From: Bacillota bacterium | GTDB lineage: Bacteria > Bacillota > Clostridia > Christensenellales > Aristaeellaceae | Length of the DNA: 25,883 nt | Assembly (NCBI GenBank): GCA_023415145.1 | Contig: JAEZLW010000017.1 | Coordinates: forward strand, 1 to 25,883 | Direction of reading: 5' to 3' | Shown here: in pieces, positions 15,459 to 23,116 of the stretch | Layout: each line of letters opens with the position of its first letter | Position numbering within the stretch: the first letter of the stretch is position 1 | The notes under the pieces: model-generated | Seen by the model: only the letters and a program-made list of their open reading frames with translations | What the model was told of the DNA's origin: nothing | The model's database searches: none | Translations under genes and position numbers: made by a program

Positions 15459-15487
15459 ATTTTATAGCAAAGATGATATTGCGTCAA
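15459..15487 (-). promoter_or_regulatory. Promoter of the PH-like/GNAT operon
   Basis: On the minus strand TTGACG (15487-15482), a 17-nt spacer and TAAAAT (15464-15459) lie about 50 nt before the start at 15407. Confidence 0.6.
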
Positions 15488-15543
15488 TTATGATGCGTCG
15501 CCCAAGAACTAGTATGGAGGTTTAGGGATGAATCCTATCCCCC

Positions 15544-15572
15544 TTGCAATAAATTACCCATAAGCATATAAT
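15544..15572 (+). promoter_or_regulatory. Promoter of the second GNAT gene
   Basis: TTGCAA (15544-15549), 17 nt and TATAAT (15567-15572) predict transcription from about 15579. That leaves a short leader and favours the ATG at 15596 over the GTG at 15584. Confidence 0.65.
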
Positions 15573-15595
15573 TTACAGGAAATGTGGGTGATTGT

Positions 15596-16231
15596 ATGAA
15601 CCATTCAGTGACGATCCGCCTTGCTACAAGCAAGGACAGCGCCCGTCTGTTGGAAATTTACGGCCCTTTTGTCGAAAACACCGCCGCTTCCTTTGAATAC
15701 ACGGTTCCTAAAGAAGCTGAGTTTGAAATAAGAATCAGCTCCGTTCTGGAAAAGCTGCCATGGCTTGTCTGCGAGTTGGGCGGAAAGGCCGCAGGCTATG
15801 CTTACGCCTCCATGCACAAGGCCCGGGCAGCCTATGAGTGGTCGGTGGATACATCCGTTTATGTCGATCCCGCGCAGCATGGAAGGCATATCGGTACCGT
15901 ATTATATACCGCGCTGTTTGAGCTGCTGAGGATACAAGGATATATCAATGCCTATGCCGGCATTACACAGCCCAACGCAAAAAGCGAGGGGCTGCACGCT
16001 TCCTTTGGGTTTGTGCCAATCGGCATCTTTCATCATGTGGGATATAAGTTTGGCGCATGGCATGATGTGAAACGGCTTGAGCTTTTACTTACCGAGCTTC
16101 CTGAAAAACCTGAAAAGCCAAAGACGATAAATGAAATAAAGGAGACGGAAGCCTTTTCAAGCATTGTAAAAAGTGCGGCTGCCATGGTCAGGATGGACTA
16201 TTACAGTACGGTTCGTCGTCAACCAGTCTGA
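15596..16231 (+). CDS. GNAT N-acetyltransferase, phosphinothricin acetyltransferase-like
   Basis: A 211-residue acetyltransferase whose first 170 residues follow the PAT/MddA pattern: IRLATxxDxxxLLEIY, then a PFVENTAASFEY segment, a Trp/aromatic substrate loop, and the acetyl-CoA loop near GRHIGTVLY, where most relatives have GxGIG. Relatives acetylate phosphinothricin, methionine sulfoximine or related amino acids; the natural substrate here is not known. The C-terminal 40 residues (Pro/Lys/Glu-rich, from about 165) go beyond the usual family length and resemble nothing I know. The start at 15596 rests on the promoter position, with only a weak ribosome binding site. The gene is monocistronic. 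Confidence 0.82.
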   Translation: MNHSVTIRLATSKDSARLLEIYGPFVENTAASFEYTVPKEAEFEIRISSVLEKLPWLVCELGGKAAGYAYASMHKARAAYEWSVDTSVYVDPAQHGRHIGTVLYTALFELLRIQGYINAYAGITQPNAKSEGLHASFGFVPIGIFHHVGYKFGAWHDVKRLELLLTELPEKPEKPKTINEIKETEAFSSIVKSAAAMVRMDYYSTVRRQPV

Positions 16232-16261
16232 TTGATTCATGATCTGTGCAATGGAAAAGAG

Positions 16262-16294
16262 AGCCGGGCGCCCATGATACATGAGCGTCCGGCT
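16262..16294 (-). terminator. Hairpin between convergent genes
   Basis: AGCCGGGCGC (16262-16271) pairs with GCGTCCGGCT (16285-16294), with one G-U pair. On the minus strand it is followed by CTCTTTTCC, so it probably terminates the N-acyltransferase-like gene and may serve the GNAT gene too. Confidence 0.6.
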
Positions 16295-16309
16295 TATGCC
16301 GCTTGTACA

Positions 16310-17776
16310 TTACACCATATGCATCCGCTTTAACAACACGGCATATGCGATGAAAAAGAGAGTAAGCAGTATGGTTAGGCAGGCGAATAAATCGCCGGTA
16401 TTTTCATACAACGTGAGAATTCCCTTAATTGGAACATCGCTGATCATAAGGCGTTCCTCCGTGGCAAAAAAGCTCTGGGTGGCAAGGATATTCCCGTTGA
16501 AATCTGCCGCGGTGGATTCCCCGGCAGCGTATTGGCGTACAACGGAAAAGCCGTACTCCATCCCCCGAAGCAAAGCACCTTCCGTATGAAACGGGCTGAT
16601 TTTTTTGGTATCGTAAGCCGGCACCAGCAAAATGTCCACATCGGAAGCCTGCCGTATAAATGCGGGAAAGTCCATATCAAAACAGATGACAGCCCCAATC
16701 TTTCCATAAGGCGTATCCACTTTGGGAATGACACCGTCTGAGTCCGTGGGATACCAGGAATTCGTTTTTTCATACAAGAACAATTGATTCCCATTGGGAT
16801 CAAACAAAACGGCAAGGTTATCATTTTTGTTCGTATCATAGCGCAGCACAAGCGGAGATGCCATCAAGTAAACTTCGTTTGTTTGAGCAAAGGATTTTGC
16901 CGACTGTACAAAATCATCATATTGGTCTTCATAGACGACATAGTTTCCCTCAGACCAGAAGATGATTTTCGCTCCGGCATCGGCAGCCTTTTTGCTCAAG
17001 CTGAACAGTTCTTCGTTCATCCCTGCAAGGACGGCTTTGTTCTCCTCCGCACCCTCCCGCGGCGTTCCTGCATCGGTGATTGCCCAAGCATCCGTAGGCA
17101 TGGCAACTGTAATGGAGCCGATCCGCACCGTTTCACCATCGGGGCGCAAATACGTCTGCTTGACCGATCCGAATCCAAGCAGCCCGATCATCACAAGGCT
17201 GTACACCGCTAACAATACATGCACCTTTTTACCCTGGGATGCTTCTCTCAATACCATATTGACAAGGGAAGCCGACCAGGCCACTACAAAGCCAGCAAGC
17301 CAGCTTCCCGCCAAAGCGGAACTTTGGGCCAGCAGCAATTGACGGCTTTGGGTATAGGCAACGGAAAACGTCATGCCCACCGGTGAAAAAGACAAAAGAA
17401 AGTCCAGGGCTGTATAAACTGCCGGAAAAACAAGTGTCGCAGCAAGAGGCTTCATTCTGGACCAAAGTAACCTATCCAGGTACAATGCCACAAGCAGAGG
17501 AATGCTGACCAAAAGTCCAAAGGCAGTCTCCATACCAAGGTCTATATCCCAACCGCCGTGCATGGCTGCGACTTTGGCCAAGACACTCAAGACCGCAACA
17601 GGCACAGTAAAGACCCAGCCTTTCAGATTCCGGAAGCTATACAGGAGCAAAAAAGGAATCAACCAAACCACAAAAGGCATGTTCTGTCGCCAGGACATGA
17701 ATACCAGCAATGCAGATCCGACTATCCCCGCAAGCAGCGGAAGCCATTTTTCACGAACCCGGGGCTGTTGCAACAT
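16310..17776 (-). CDS. Apolipoprotein N-acyltransferase-like protein (Lnt / CN-hydrolase)
   Basis: A 488-residue membrane protein built like Lnt, which adds the third acyl chain to lipoproteins. About six hydrophobic segments occupy residues 12-205. They are followed by an extracytoplasmic nitrilase-fold domain with a likely catalytic triad of Glu276 (FWSEGNYV), Lys337 (YEKTNSWYP) and Cys365 (GAVICFDMDFP), and a final hydrophobic segment (about 463-482). The Lys is followed by NSWYP where Lnt typically has HLVPFGEY, so it is a divergent member and may acylate something else. Lnt is not standard in Firmicutes. The ATG at 17776 has GGAGG 9 nt upstream; the frame continues to 17827 without support. 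Its promoter is back-to-back with that of a TetR regulator, which probably controls it. Confidence 0.82.
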   Translation of the reverse strand: MLQQPRVREKWLPLLAGIVGSALLVFMSWRQNMPFVVWLIPFLLLYSFRNLKGWVFTVPVAVLSVLAKVAAMHGGWDIDLGMETAFGLLVSIPLLVALYLDRLLWSRMKPLAATLVFPAVYTALDFLLSFSPVGMTFSVAYTQSRQLLLAQSSALAGSWLAGFVVAWSASLVNMVLREASQGKKVHVLLAVYSLVMIGLLGFGSVKQTYLRPDGETVRIGSITVAMPTDAWAITDAGTPREGAEENKAVLAGMNEELFSLSKKAADAGAKIIFWSEGNYVVYEDQYDDFVQSAKSFAQTNEVYLMASPLVLRYDTNKNDNLAVLFDPNGNQLFLYEKTNSWYPTDSDGVIPKVDTPYGKIGAVICFDMDFPAFIRQASDVDILLVPAYDTKKISPFHTEGALLRGMEYGFSVVRQYAAGESTAADFNGNILATQSFFATEERLMISDVPIKGILTLYENTGDLFACLTILLTLFFIAYAVLLKRMHMV

Positions 17777-17852
17777 ATGAATATTCCTCCATCCAATCAA
17801 TAGGATCATGCCGATAGCATGAGTCAATTAAGCATTTTAATCATGCGTTTGA

Positions 17853-17881
17853 ATCTTATCATTAAATCAGCAGAAAGTCAA
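17853..17881 (-). promoter_or_regulatory. Promoter of the Lnt-like gene
   Basis: On the minus strand TTGACT (17881-17876), a 17-nt spacer and TAAGAT (17858-17853). Its -35 is separated by only 30 nt from the -35 of the divergent TetR promoter. Confidence 0.55.
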
Positions 17882-17911
17882 TCACGTGTTTCAATTTTCT
17901 ATTTTAATCAT

Positions 17912-17940
17912 TTGACATCCATCATGATAAGCGTTACAAT
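17912..17940 (+). promoter_or_regulatory. Promoter of the TetR gene
   Basis: TTGACA (17912-17917), 17 nt and TACAAT (17935-17940). The spacer contains the palindrome ATCATGAT (17921-17928), a possible operator half or core. Confidence 0.75.
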
Positions 17941-17977
17941 GATGCGGACAAACATTGAAGAGGATGGTGGCTTGGAC

Positions 17978-18553
17978 ATGCAAATGGACGCTGAGGAACG
18001 GATCATCAGCGCCGCGATCATGTGCATAGAACAATATGGGCTGCAAGGAGCAACCATCCGCCGTATTGCGCAGAAAGCCGGGCTGAACAGTGCCGCCATC
18101 AATTACTACTTCAGAAGCAAAGACAGGCTTTTGGAAAAGGCTGTTGACGTTTCATTGCAAAATGCCTTTGACTGGAACGATTATCAGGTACCGGAGACAA
18201 GCACGGCACAGGAACGGATTGAGATCGTACTGACAAGGCTGATCGAGGGAGCGCATGCATATCCCGGCTTGACACGAGCTCATTTTTTCAGCGCATTTGC
18301 GGAAGGCAGATATGATGAGCCTGGCATCAAGCGGCTCAACCTGTTTCTGGAGGAATTGCTGCAAAGAATAAAACCCGTCTGCATAGGTCGGGAGGAGAGC
18401 AGCCTGCGCTTGGCACTTATGCAGATCATGTCCGCCGCATTTCTGCTGCCCGCCCTCCTGCCAAAGCTGTTTGATGACTTCAGCCAATGCGATTTGTTTG
18501 ATCAGGTTTTGCTGCACGACTACATTCATAGGGCTGTGACACGGCTCTTTTAG
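17978..18553 (+). CDS. TetR/AcrR family transcriptional regulator
   Basis: A 191-residue dimeric repressor-type protein. The N-terminal helix-turn-helix shows the TetR signature at about residues 24-52 (TIRRIAQKAGLNSAAINYYFRSK), followed by an all-helical ligand-binding half without recognisable specificity. The ATG at 17978 is preferred: the promoter starts transcription near 17947, and a GGTGG lies 7 nt upstream, so the longer open frame from 17819 cannot be translated from this transcript. The gene is divergent from the Lnt-like gene with back-to-back promoters and ends 11 nt from the convergent MDR oxidoreductase. The likely targets are itself and the Lnt-like gene. The ligand is unknown. 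Confidence 0.9.
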   Translation: MQMDAEERIISAAIMCIEQYGLQGATIRRIAQKAGLNSAAINYYFRSKDRLLEKAVDVSLQNAFDWNDYQVPETSTAQERIEIVLTRLIEGAHAYPGLTRAHFFSAFAEGRYDEPGIKRLNLFLEELLQRIKPVCIGREESSLRLALMQIMSAAFLLPALLPKLFDDFSQCDLFDQVLLHDYIHRAVTRLF

Positions 18554-18564
18554 CAACAACTGCA

Positions 18565-19548
18565 TCAATCATCGCTATGACGCACCAAAATCACAGCGCT
18601 TCCTCTTTTATGCCCTGTTTCGACATAGCGGTGTGCCTGTGCCATCTGCTCCATCCAAAAAGTTCTGCCAATCACCGGCTTGATTTTTTCTTCTTCGGCC
18701 ATTGTTTTTAGTACAATAAGATCTTTTCTTTTTTCCTGTGTTTTTCGAAGACCGGTTGCCGCAAAAACAGCTTTCTGCCTGCCAAAGGCACAAGTCCATG
18801 CCGTTTGCATCATCAGCGGAAGGTTGGGAACGGTGGAAAGAAAGATTCCGCCTGGCTTCAATGCCTGTTTGCATTGGGAAAAGGAGCTTTTTCCAACCGT
18901 ATCGAATATGACATCGTATCTTCCGCAAGCTTTAACAAAATCATCTTTCGTGTAATCAATCACTTTGTCAGCGCCCAGCGCTTTCACCAATTCCATATTG
19001 GCAGTGCCGCAGACCCCGGTGACTTCGGCTCCGAAGTATTTCGCCAACTGCACCGCATACACGCCGATCCCTCCCGAAGCGCCATTTATCAGCACCTTGT
19101 GCCCTGCCCGAATTTTGCCATGGTCCCTGAGGAATGGCATGGCTGTCAAAACACCTTCGCTGATACCGGCGGCCTCCCCAAAGGTAAGGTTCTCCGGCAT
19201 GGGAGCGATGGCCGCATCCTCCGGCAAGGTGATATATTCGGCGTTTGTGCCGAACTTCGTCCCCGATGAGCCATATACCCGGTCACCAGTTTTATATTGC
19301 CTGACATCCGTTCCAACAGCATCAACGATCCCTGCCAACACATCTCCCGGTATACTTGAGGGTTTTGAAAGACCGGTAAACAATCTCGATACAAAGGGCT
19401 CCCCTTTTCTAAACGCACAATCCGGCGCCGCTGCAACGGTGGCTTCTATCCGTATCAGCACTTCATTGTTTTTTGCGATAGGCTTTTCAACCTCTCGAAT
19501 GGCAATCACGTAAGGACCACCGTACTTGGTTACGATGCATGCTTTCAT
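18565..19548 (-). CDS. Zinc-free MDR oxidoreductase (quinone oxidoreductase-like), second copy
   Basis: A 327-residue medium-chain dehydrogenase/reductase. An N-terminal GroES-like domain starts MKACIVTKYGGP. The Rossmann domain has the cofactor loop GASGGIGVYAVQLAKYFGA (about 155-173) and the typical GADKVIDYTKDDF segment after it. The Cys/His ligands of zinc alcohol dehydrogenases are absent, so it resembles NADPH quinone oxidoreductases or enone reductases; the substrate is unknown. The ATG at 19548 begins one base after the stop of the other MDR gene and has AAGGAG upstream, so it is the last gene of the four-gene operon starting at 21218. It converges on the TetR gene. Confidence 0.88.
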   Translation of the reverse strand: MKACIVTKYGGPYVIAIREVEKPIAKNNEVLIRIEATVAAAPDCAFRKGEPFVSRLFTGLSKPSSIPGDVLAGIVDAVGTDVRQYKTGDRVYGSSGTKFGTNAEYITLPEDAAIAPMPENLTFGEAAGISEGVLTAMPFLRDHGKIRAGHKVLINGASGGIGVYAVQLAKYFGAEVTGVCGTANMELVKALGADKVIDYTKDDFVKACGRYDVIFDTVGKSSFSQCKQALKPGGIFLSTVPNLPLMMQTAWTCAFGRQKAVFAATGLRKTQEKRKDLIVLKTMAEEEKIKPVIGRTFWMEQMAQAHRYVETGHKRGSAVILVRHSDD

Positions 19549-19549
19549 T

Positions 19550-20504
19550 TTATTGCTCCTTCTGTAATACAGACAGGACTACCTTCCCTTTTCCATGCCC
19601 TTTTAAAAGGTATTGCAGCGCTTCACCTGCCTCGCTTAGCGAGTACCGCCTGTCAATGACCGGCTTAACCCTGCCAGCTTGGACAAGCCCCATGATGAAA
19701 TGCAAATCCTTTGCGTTTGGTTTTGCTGCGAGGACGCGAAATTTTTTGCCATCCAAAGAAACAATGGCGCTTACAAACATGGCCTTGAAGATTTGGGATA
19801 AAGCACCTCCTACCATCACACATATCCCTTCGGGAGCCAGGGCTCGCCTGTAGGCGGAAATCGGTTGTTTTCCATTCACGGCAACAATCAGGTTATATCG
19901 ATTTCCACTTTTGCGCAAATCCTCTTGTGCATAATCAATCACATGATCCGCACCAAGAGAATATGCAGCCTGTGCATTTTCAGCGCTGCACACAGCGGTT
20001 ACGTTGGCGCCGTAGTATTTGGCAAGTTGCAGCGCATATGTTCCAACTCCACCGCCTGCACCGTATATCAACACCCTTTGCCCTGATTGGATGCTTCCTT
20101 TATCCCGCAGCGCCTGCAAAGCGGTCACAGCCGCCACCGGCAATGCTGCGGCATCCTCAAATGATACACTGGAGGGTTTTTTTGCCAATACGCTTTCGGG
20201 AACGGCAACATATTCAGCAAAGCCGCCTAGACCGCAACCGGATATATCCCCATACACATCATCGCCTGGCTTAAGCGTAAGAACTCCACTGCCCACCGCT
20301 TCAACCCTTCCCGCAATGTCGGCTCCGAAAATCTTTCCTTTCTTTAAACCTATCCCCATTTGAATCATACGGTAATCCAGCGCATTGATAGATGAGGCAT
20401 GAACCTTGACCAGCACCTCCCGATTTTTCGGCAAAGGTTTTTTCACATCTTGATATACAAGAGTACTGATGGAACCTCTTTTTTTCATAAACTGCAGCTT
20501 TCAT
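19550..20504 (-). CDS. Zinc-free MDR oxidoreductase, first copy, apparent frameshift near the start
   Basis: The main frame (from 20488) encodes an MDR protein with the cofactor loop GAGGGVGTYALQLAKYYGA and no zinc ligands. It lacks the normal first strand. That strand, MKAAVYEK, is encoded in another frame from the ATG at 20504, which overlaps the stop of the XRE gene (ATGA). The two frames meet at a run of seven A (20482-20488, minus strand). With six A the protein would read MKAAVYEKRGSISTLVYQDV and then the rest in frame, about 317 residues. So either the run is a sequencing error, a real mutation or a slippage site; otherwise translation starts at the internal ATG 20488, which has no good ribosome binding site. 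It is about 40% like its neighbour by eye and the pair may be an old duplication. Confidence 0.8.
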
Positions 20505-20731
20505 TTCGCATCCTCGCTTAGGGCATAATCGAACACTTCATCAATCCTTGCACCAAAGGCGTCGGCAATGCGAAACGCCAATTCCAGCGAGGGAGAATAC
20601 TTCCCTGCCTCCACGGCGATAATGGTCTGCCGGGAAACCCCGGTTTTCTCTGCCAGTTCCTGCTGTGTCATTTCTCCCGCAAAGAACCGCAGCTTGCGTA
20701 TTTCATTGGTAATGACTATTTTCTTAGCCAT
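20501..20731 (-). CDS. XRE-family helix-turn-helix regulator (small)
   Basis: A 76-residue Cro/CI-type DNA-binding protein made up almost only of its helix-turn-helix (about 20-60: MTQQELAEKTGVSRQTIIAVEAGKYSPSLELAFRIADAF). This type often follows a small membrane protein in Firmicutes and probably regulates the operon. The ATG at 20731 is preferred over the GTG at 20740, because AAAGGTG lies 6 nt before it. It overlaps the stop of the membrane protein gene by 8 nt (ATGGCTAA) and its own stop overlaps the start of the MDR gene (ATGA), so expression is coupled across the operon. Confidence 0.92.
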   Translation of the reverse strand: MAKKIVITNEIRKLRFFAGEMTQQELAEKTGVSRQTIIAVEAGKYSPSLELAFRIADAFGARIDEVFDYALSEDAK

Positions 20732-21218
20732 TGCGAACACCTTTCCTGTAGTAGTACAGGCTCATAAAGCCTTCCGCCACAGACCCCAGACTGACGGTGA
20801 GAAACAATAGGTTGAGCATAACAGCCGGAGGGTGTCCCAGTGCAAGGGAAGCAAGCCCTGACACAAACCCAACACCAGCTATGACAAAACTGATCCTCAG
20901 TGCCTTGAGTTCGATGAGCTTATCCATTTCATCCTCCACCACTGTGGCCTCAATGGTCTTGCTGATCTTTTTATCATCACATTCCCTCTCCTTCACGGCT
21001 ATCCCAATGGCAAGCAGGATGTGAAATAGTATTTGAATGATCATCACAGCGCCGACACCTATGCCGATAAAGAGCAGCATGGCCCCTGCCCAGAACTTGA
21101 GGTCGCTTAAGTCAACCAATCCCTGCTGATATTTCCCAAACGCGTAAAGACAGTATGCCGCCAAGATCAACAAACCCGAAACCATGCTTGTGATCGTTCT
21201 TTTCTCCTGATAGGACAT
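20724..21218 (-). CDS. Four-helix membrane protein paired with an XRE regulator (hypothetical)
   Basis: A 164-residue integral membrane protein with about four hydrophobic segments (about 12-29, 42-70, 108-126, 132-152) and a charged loop between the second and third (KERECDDKKISK...EDEMDKL). I know of no function. Similar small proteins are commonly encoded directly before a small XRE regulator, and the partner may sense something through it, which is inference. The ATG at 21218 follows AAAGGAGAAGA, and the gene is the first in a four-gene operon from a consensus promoter at 21262-21290. Confidence 0.75.
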   Translation of the reverse strand: MSYQEKRTITSMVSGLLILAAYCLYAFGKYQQGLVDLSDLKFWAGAMLLFIGIGVGAVMIIQILFHILLAIGIAVKERECDDKKISKTIEATVVEDEMDKLIELKALRISFVIAGVGFVSGLASLALGHPPAVMLNLLFLTVSLGSVAEGFMSLYYYRKGVRNG

Positions 21219-21261
21219 TCTTGTCTTCTCCTTTTACCATTTTGTATCGTGTTCCTTACTT

Positions 21262-21290
21262 ATTGTACCTTATGCTTAACATGCTGTCAA
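21262..21290 (-). promoter_or_regulatory. Promoter of the membrane protein-XRE-MDR operon
   Basis: On the minus strand TTGACA (21290-21285), exactly 17 nt and TACAAT (21267-21262), about 45 nt before the first start codon. Confidence 0.8.
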
Positions 21291-21386
21291 TATATTTTTA
21301 CATCCTCTCATATTTTTCCTCTCATTGAAAACACCACCAGCCTTACAGGTTGTAATCATAGTTACCTTTGGATCGGCCGTAAAAAT

Positions 21387-21425
21387 GAAAGCCCTTTGGA
21401 ACACAATGTGTTCCAAAGGGCTTTC
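21387..21425 (-). terminator. Strong rho-independent terminator
   Basis: A perfect 18-bp stem (21387-21404 with 21408-21425) has a 3-nt loop. On the minus strand it is followed by ATTTTTAC, ending the gene at 21473-21952. Confidence 0.88.
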
Positions 21426-21472
21426 CCGATAGACCATCTGGGATCCGCGGCCAGGTTAACCTGATGTAATCA

Positions 21473-21952
21473 CTATTCCGGTATGATTTCGTACACGCAA
21501 TGGCTGCCGCCGCGCAGGACAGACTCTATGACCCTGGCCTTTACCGGCTTTTCCAATACCTTGGAGAACATCCGCTCCGCAAAGCCCTCCGAGCAGTTGC
21601 ACAGGTTGGGCGAGGCTGCCGCTCCCGTCCGAACCAGCGGACAGACACATGCCGACTTGTTCTCATCGGCAAACAGCCGCTTCCCGTCCGGGTCTGCAGT
21701 CACAATCCAATTCCATGTATCATGGAGGAAGCGATAAAACGCCTCCGGCCGGCCGACAAACGGCTTGAGCACTTCATCCATGCCAAGCATGTCATAATGG
21801 GTCTTGCTGCATTTCTTGATGGCTTTATCCATACTTAGGGATGGGTTCTCCTGGTATATGGCCAGCAATTCGTTTGTCCACGCACAGACAAGGCCTACAT
21901 CAGCTTTACTGCAGCAATTACCGGTTTCATGGCAATGAACGGAGCAGACCAT
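21473..21952 (-). CDS. Cys-containing protein, V4R- or hydrolase-like C-terminus (hypothetical)
   Basis: A 159-residue protein that I cannot assign. It has several cysteines near the N-terminus (CSVHCHETGNCC) and a C-terminal series with CVCP, then CNCSEGFAERMFSKVL, then SVLRGGSHCVYEI. This order of a Cys before a Gly-Phe helix and a late GxxxC strand resembles the tails of V4R-type ligand-binding domains and of proteins with the L-2-amino-thiazoline-4-carboxylate hydrolase fold, but it is not diagnostic. The Cys and His could bind metal. The ATG at 21952 is preferred: AAGGAG lies 9 nt upstream, while it directly abuts the ATG at 21961. It is monocistronic, with its own promoter and terminator. 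Confidence 0.65.
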   Translation of the reverse strand: MVCSVHCHETGNCCSKADVGLVCAWTNELLAIYQENPSLSMDKAIKKCSKTHYDMLGMDEVLKPFVGRPEAFYRFLHDTWNWIVTADPDGKRLFADENKSACVCPLVRTGAAASPNLCNCSEGFAERMFSKVLEKPVKARVIESVLRGGSHCVYEIIPE

Positions 21953-21990
21953 CGGTACCATCTCCTTGATAACTCATATCACGCATGTCT

Positions 21991-22019
21991 ATTATAAATG
22001 CTCTTTTATTTTTGGGCAA
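21991..22019 (-). promoter_or_regulatory. Promoter of the Cys-containing gene
   Basis: On the minus strand TTGCCC (22019-22014), 17 nt and TATAAT (21996-21991), about 40 nt before the start codon. Confidence 0.6.
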
Positions 22020-22161
22020 TCACTTTAAATCCGGCAAGCTGCCAGGCAGTAGTATGCTTTGCGGCAACAAGACTGAATGATAAAAGAATACATCATAGCT
22101 TTTACGATCATGCTATCTTTGTCATCAAAGGGGAGATTGAATATATCAAGGAGAAACACTG

Positions 22162-22722
22162 ATGTTTGACCAGGACCTGCTTGACGCAGTAGACAAAATA
22201 GCCGAACAATACAGCACCATCCATGATGAAATCGAGCACATATGGGCAGAGCAGATGGTATTCACATGGCATTGGTGGATCGACCTGGGGTTGGCGGTAC
22301 TGCCATGGATTCTATGGGTCATTGTGAGAGACAAAAAGCAAACCCACCGGCTGCTCTACGCTGGCATGTTTACAGCGTTTATAGCAACCGTATTATGTAT
22401 GATTGGCGTATCCCAGGCAGGCTGGAACTATAACACTTGGCTGCTCCCATACTTCCAAGAATACCTGCCCTGGGATTGGACGGTCATGCCCGTTACCTCC
22501 ATGCTGTTTTATCAGTTTCTCCCGAAGATTAATCCCTGGCTAAAGGGCATCGTATTCGGAGGGTTCGCAGCTTATGTGGTTGAGCCTTTGTTTATCTGGC
22601 TGGGATTCTACGAGCCCTCCAACTGGGAGCATCACTATTCTTTGCCCATTTATTTCGTGATCTACATGATTGGATACTGGCTGTATACACGCCGGTTTTC
22701 TCCGAAAGAATTATTGTCGTGA
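22162..22722 (+). CDS. CBO0543-family-like membrane protein
   Basis: A 186-residue integral membrane protein with about five hydrophobic segments, unusually rich in Trp (WHWWIDL, PWILWVI, PWDWTVMP). It resembles the CBO0543 family, a Firmicutes membrane family of unknown function. The soluble N-terminus (1-30) is a charged helix. The ATG at 22162 follows AAGGAG by 8 nt. No partner gene is evident. It is divergent from the Cys-containing gene. Confidence 0.75.
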   Translation: MFDQDLLDAVDKIAEQYSTIHDEIEHIWAEQMVFTWHWWIDLGLAVLPWILWVIVRDKKQTHRLLYAGMFTAFIATVLCMIGVSQAGWNYNTWLLPYFQEYLPWDWTVMPVTSMLFYQFLPKINPWLKGIVFGGFAAYVVEPLFIWLGFYEPSNWEHHYSLPIYFVIYMIGYWLYTRRFSPKELLS

Positions 22723-22842
22723 CGGACAGGAGCCGCTTCTATACGTATCACCCGTCACCACTACGCCGGGCATGCTCTCGGCCATAGTGTTGTGAATCAT
22801 CCTTCCAGCTTTATTGTTACAAAAAACCTTTCGTATAATATA

Positions 22843-22887
22843 AAGATCAACCACATAAAAACCTAGTGTTTTCATGTGGTTGATCTT
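22843..22887 (-). terminator. Hairpin after the tRNA gene
   Basis: AAGATCAACCACAT (22843-22856 on the plus strand) pairs perfectly with 22874-22887, and inner AAAAC/GTTTT extends the stem. It starts at the last A of the tRNA CCA end. On the minus strand TTTATATT follows, so it is a plausible tRNA transcript terminator, though T-poor. Confidence 0.6.
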
Positions 22888-22962
22888 GGTACACCATCAG
22901 GGACTCGAACCCTGGACACCCTGATTAAGAGTCAGGTGCTCTACCAACTGAGCTAATGGTGC
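22887..22962 (-). tRNA. tRNA-Lys (CTT)
   Basis: A 76-nt cloverleaf. The 7-bp acceptor stem GCACCAT/ATGGTGT (with G-U at the first pair), the D arm with AGCTCAGTTGGTAGAGC, anticodon stem CTGA/TCAG with loop CTCTTAA (anticodon CTT, lysine), and T arm with GGTTCGAGTCC are all present. The CCA is encoded. It has its own consensus promoter upstream. Confidence 0.97.
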
Positions 22963-23002
22963 GCATCGCCGGTGCTGGTGTTCTCCGATGCCGACGAAGA
23001 AT

Positions 23003-23030
23003 ATTATACACGCTTCCCGGCGTATGTCAA
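23003..23030 (-). promoter_or_regulatory. Promoter of tRNA-Lys
   Basis: On the minus strand TTGACA (23030-23025), 16 nt and TATAAT (23008-23003) with a TG just before -10, about 35 nt upstream of the mature tRNA. Confidence 0.8.
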
Positions 23031-23116
23031 GCGAAAAACGCAAATTTTCGCGAAGGTTTTCCATATGTTTTCCCAGCCCGAAACTGCAATATCAATTTAC
23101 AGGAGGAAGCACGTTT

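Noticed and set aside
15528..15563. 11-codon ORF (MNPIPLAINYP) with a GGAGG upstream
   Set aside because: It lies upstream of and overlaps the promoter of the GNAT gene, so the transcript would not contain it, and nothing else supports it.
17819..17977. 53-residue N-terminal extension of the TetR protein
   Set aside because: It runs through both -35 and -10 boxes of the gene's own promoter and so cannot be on that transcript.
21387..21425. Operator or LexA-like site in GAACACAATGTGTTC
   Set aside because: The half-sites are 7 nt apart instead of 4, and the whole is an 18-bp terminator stem with a T-run behind it.
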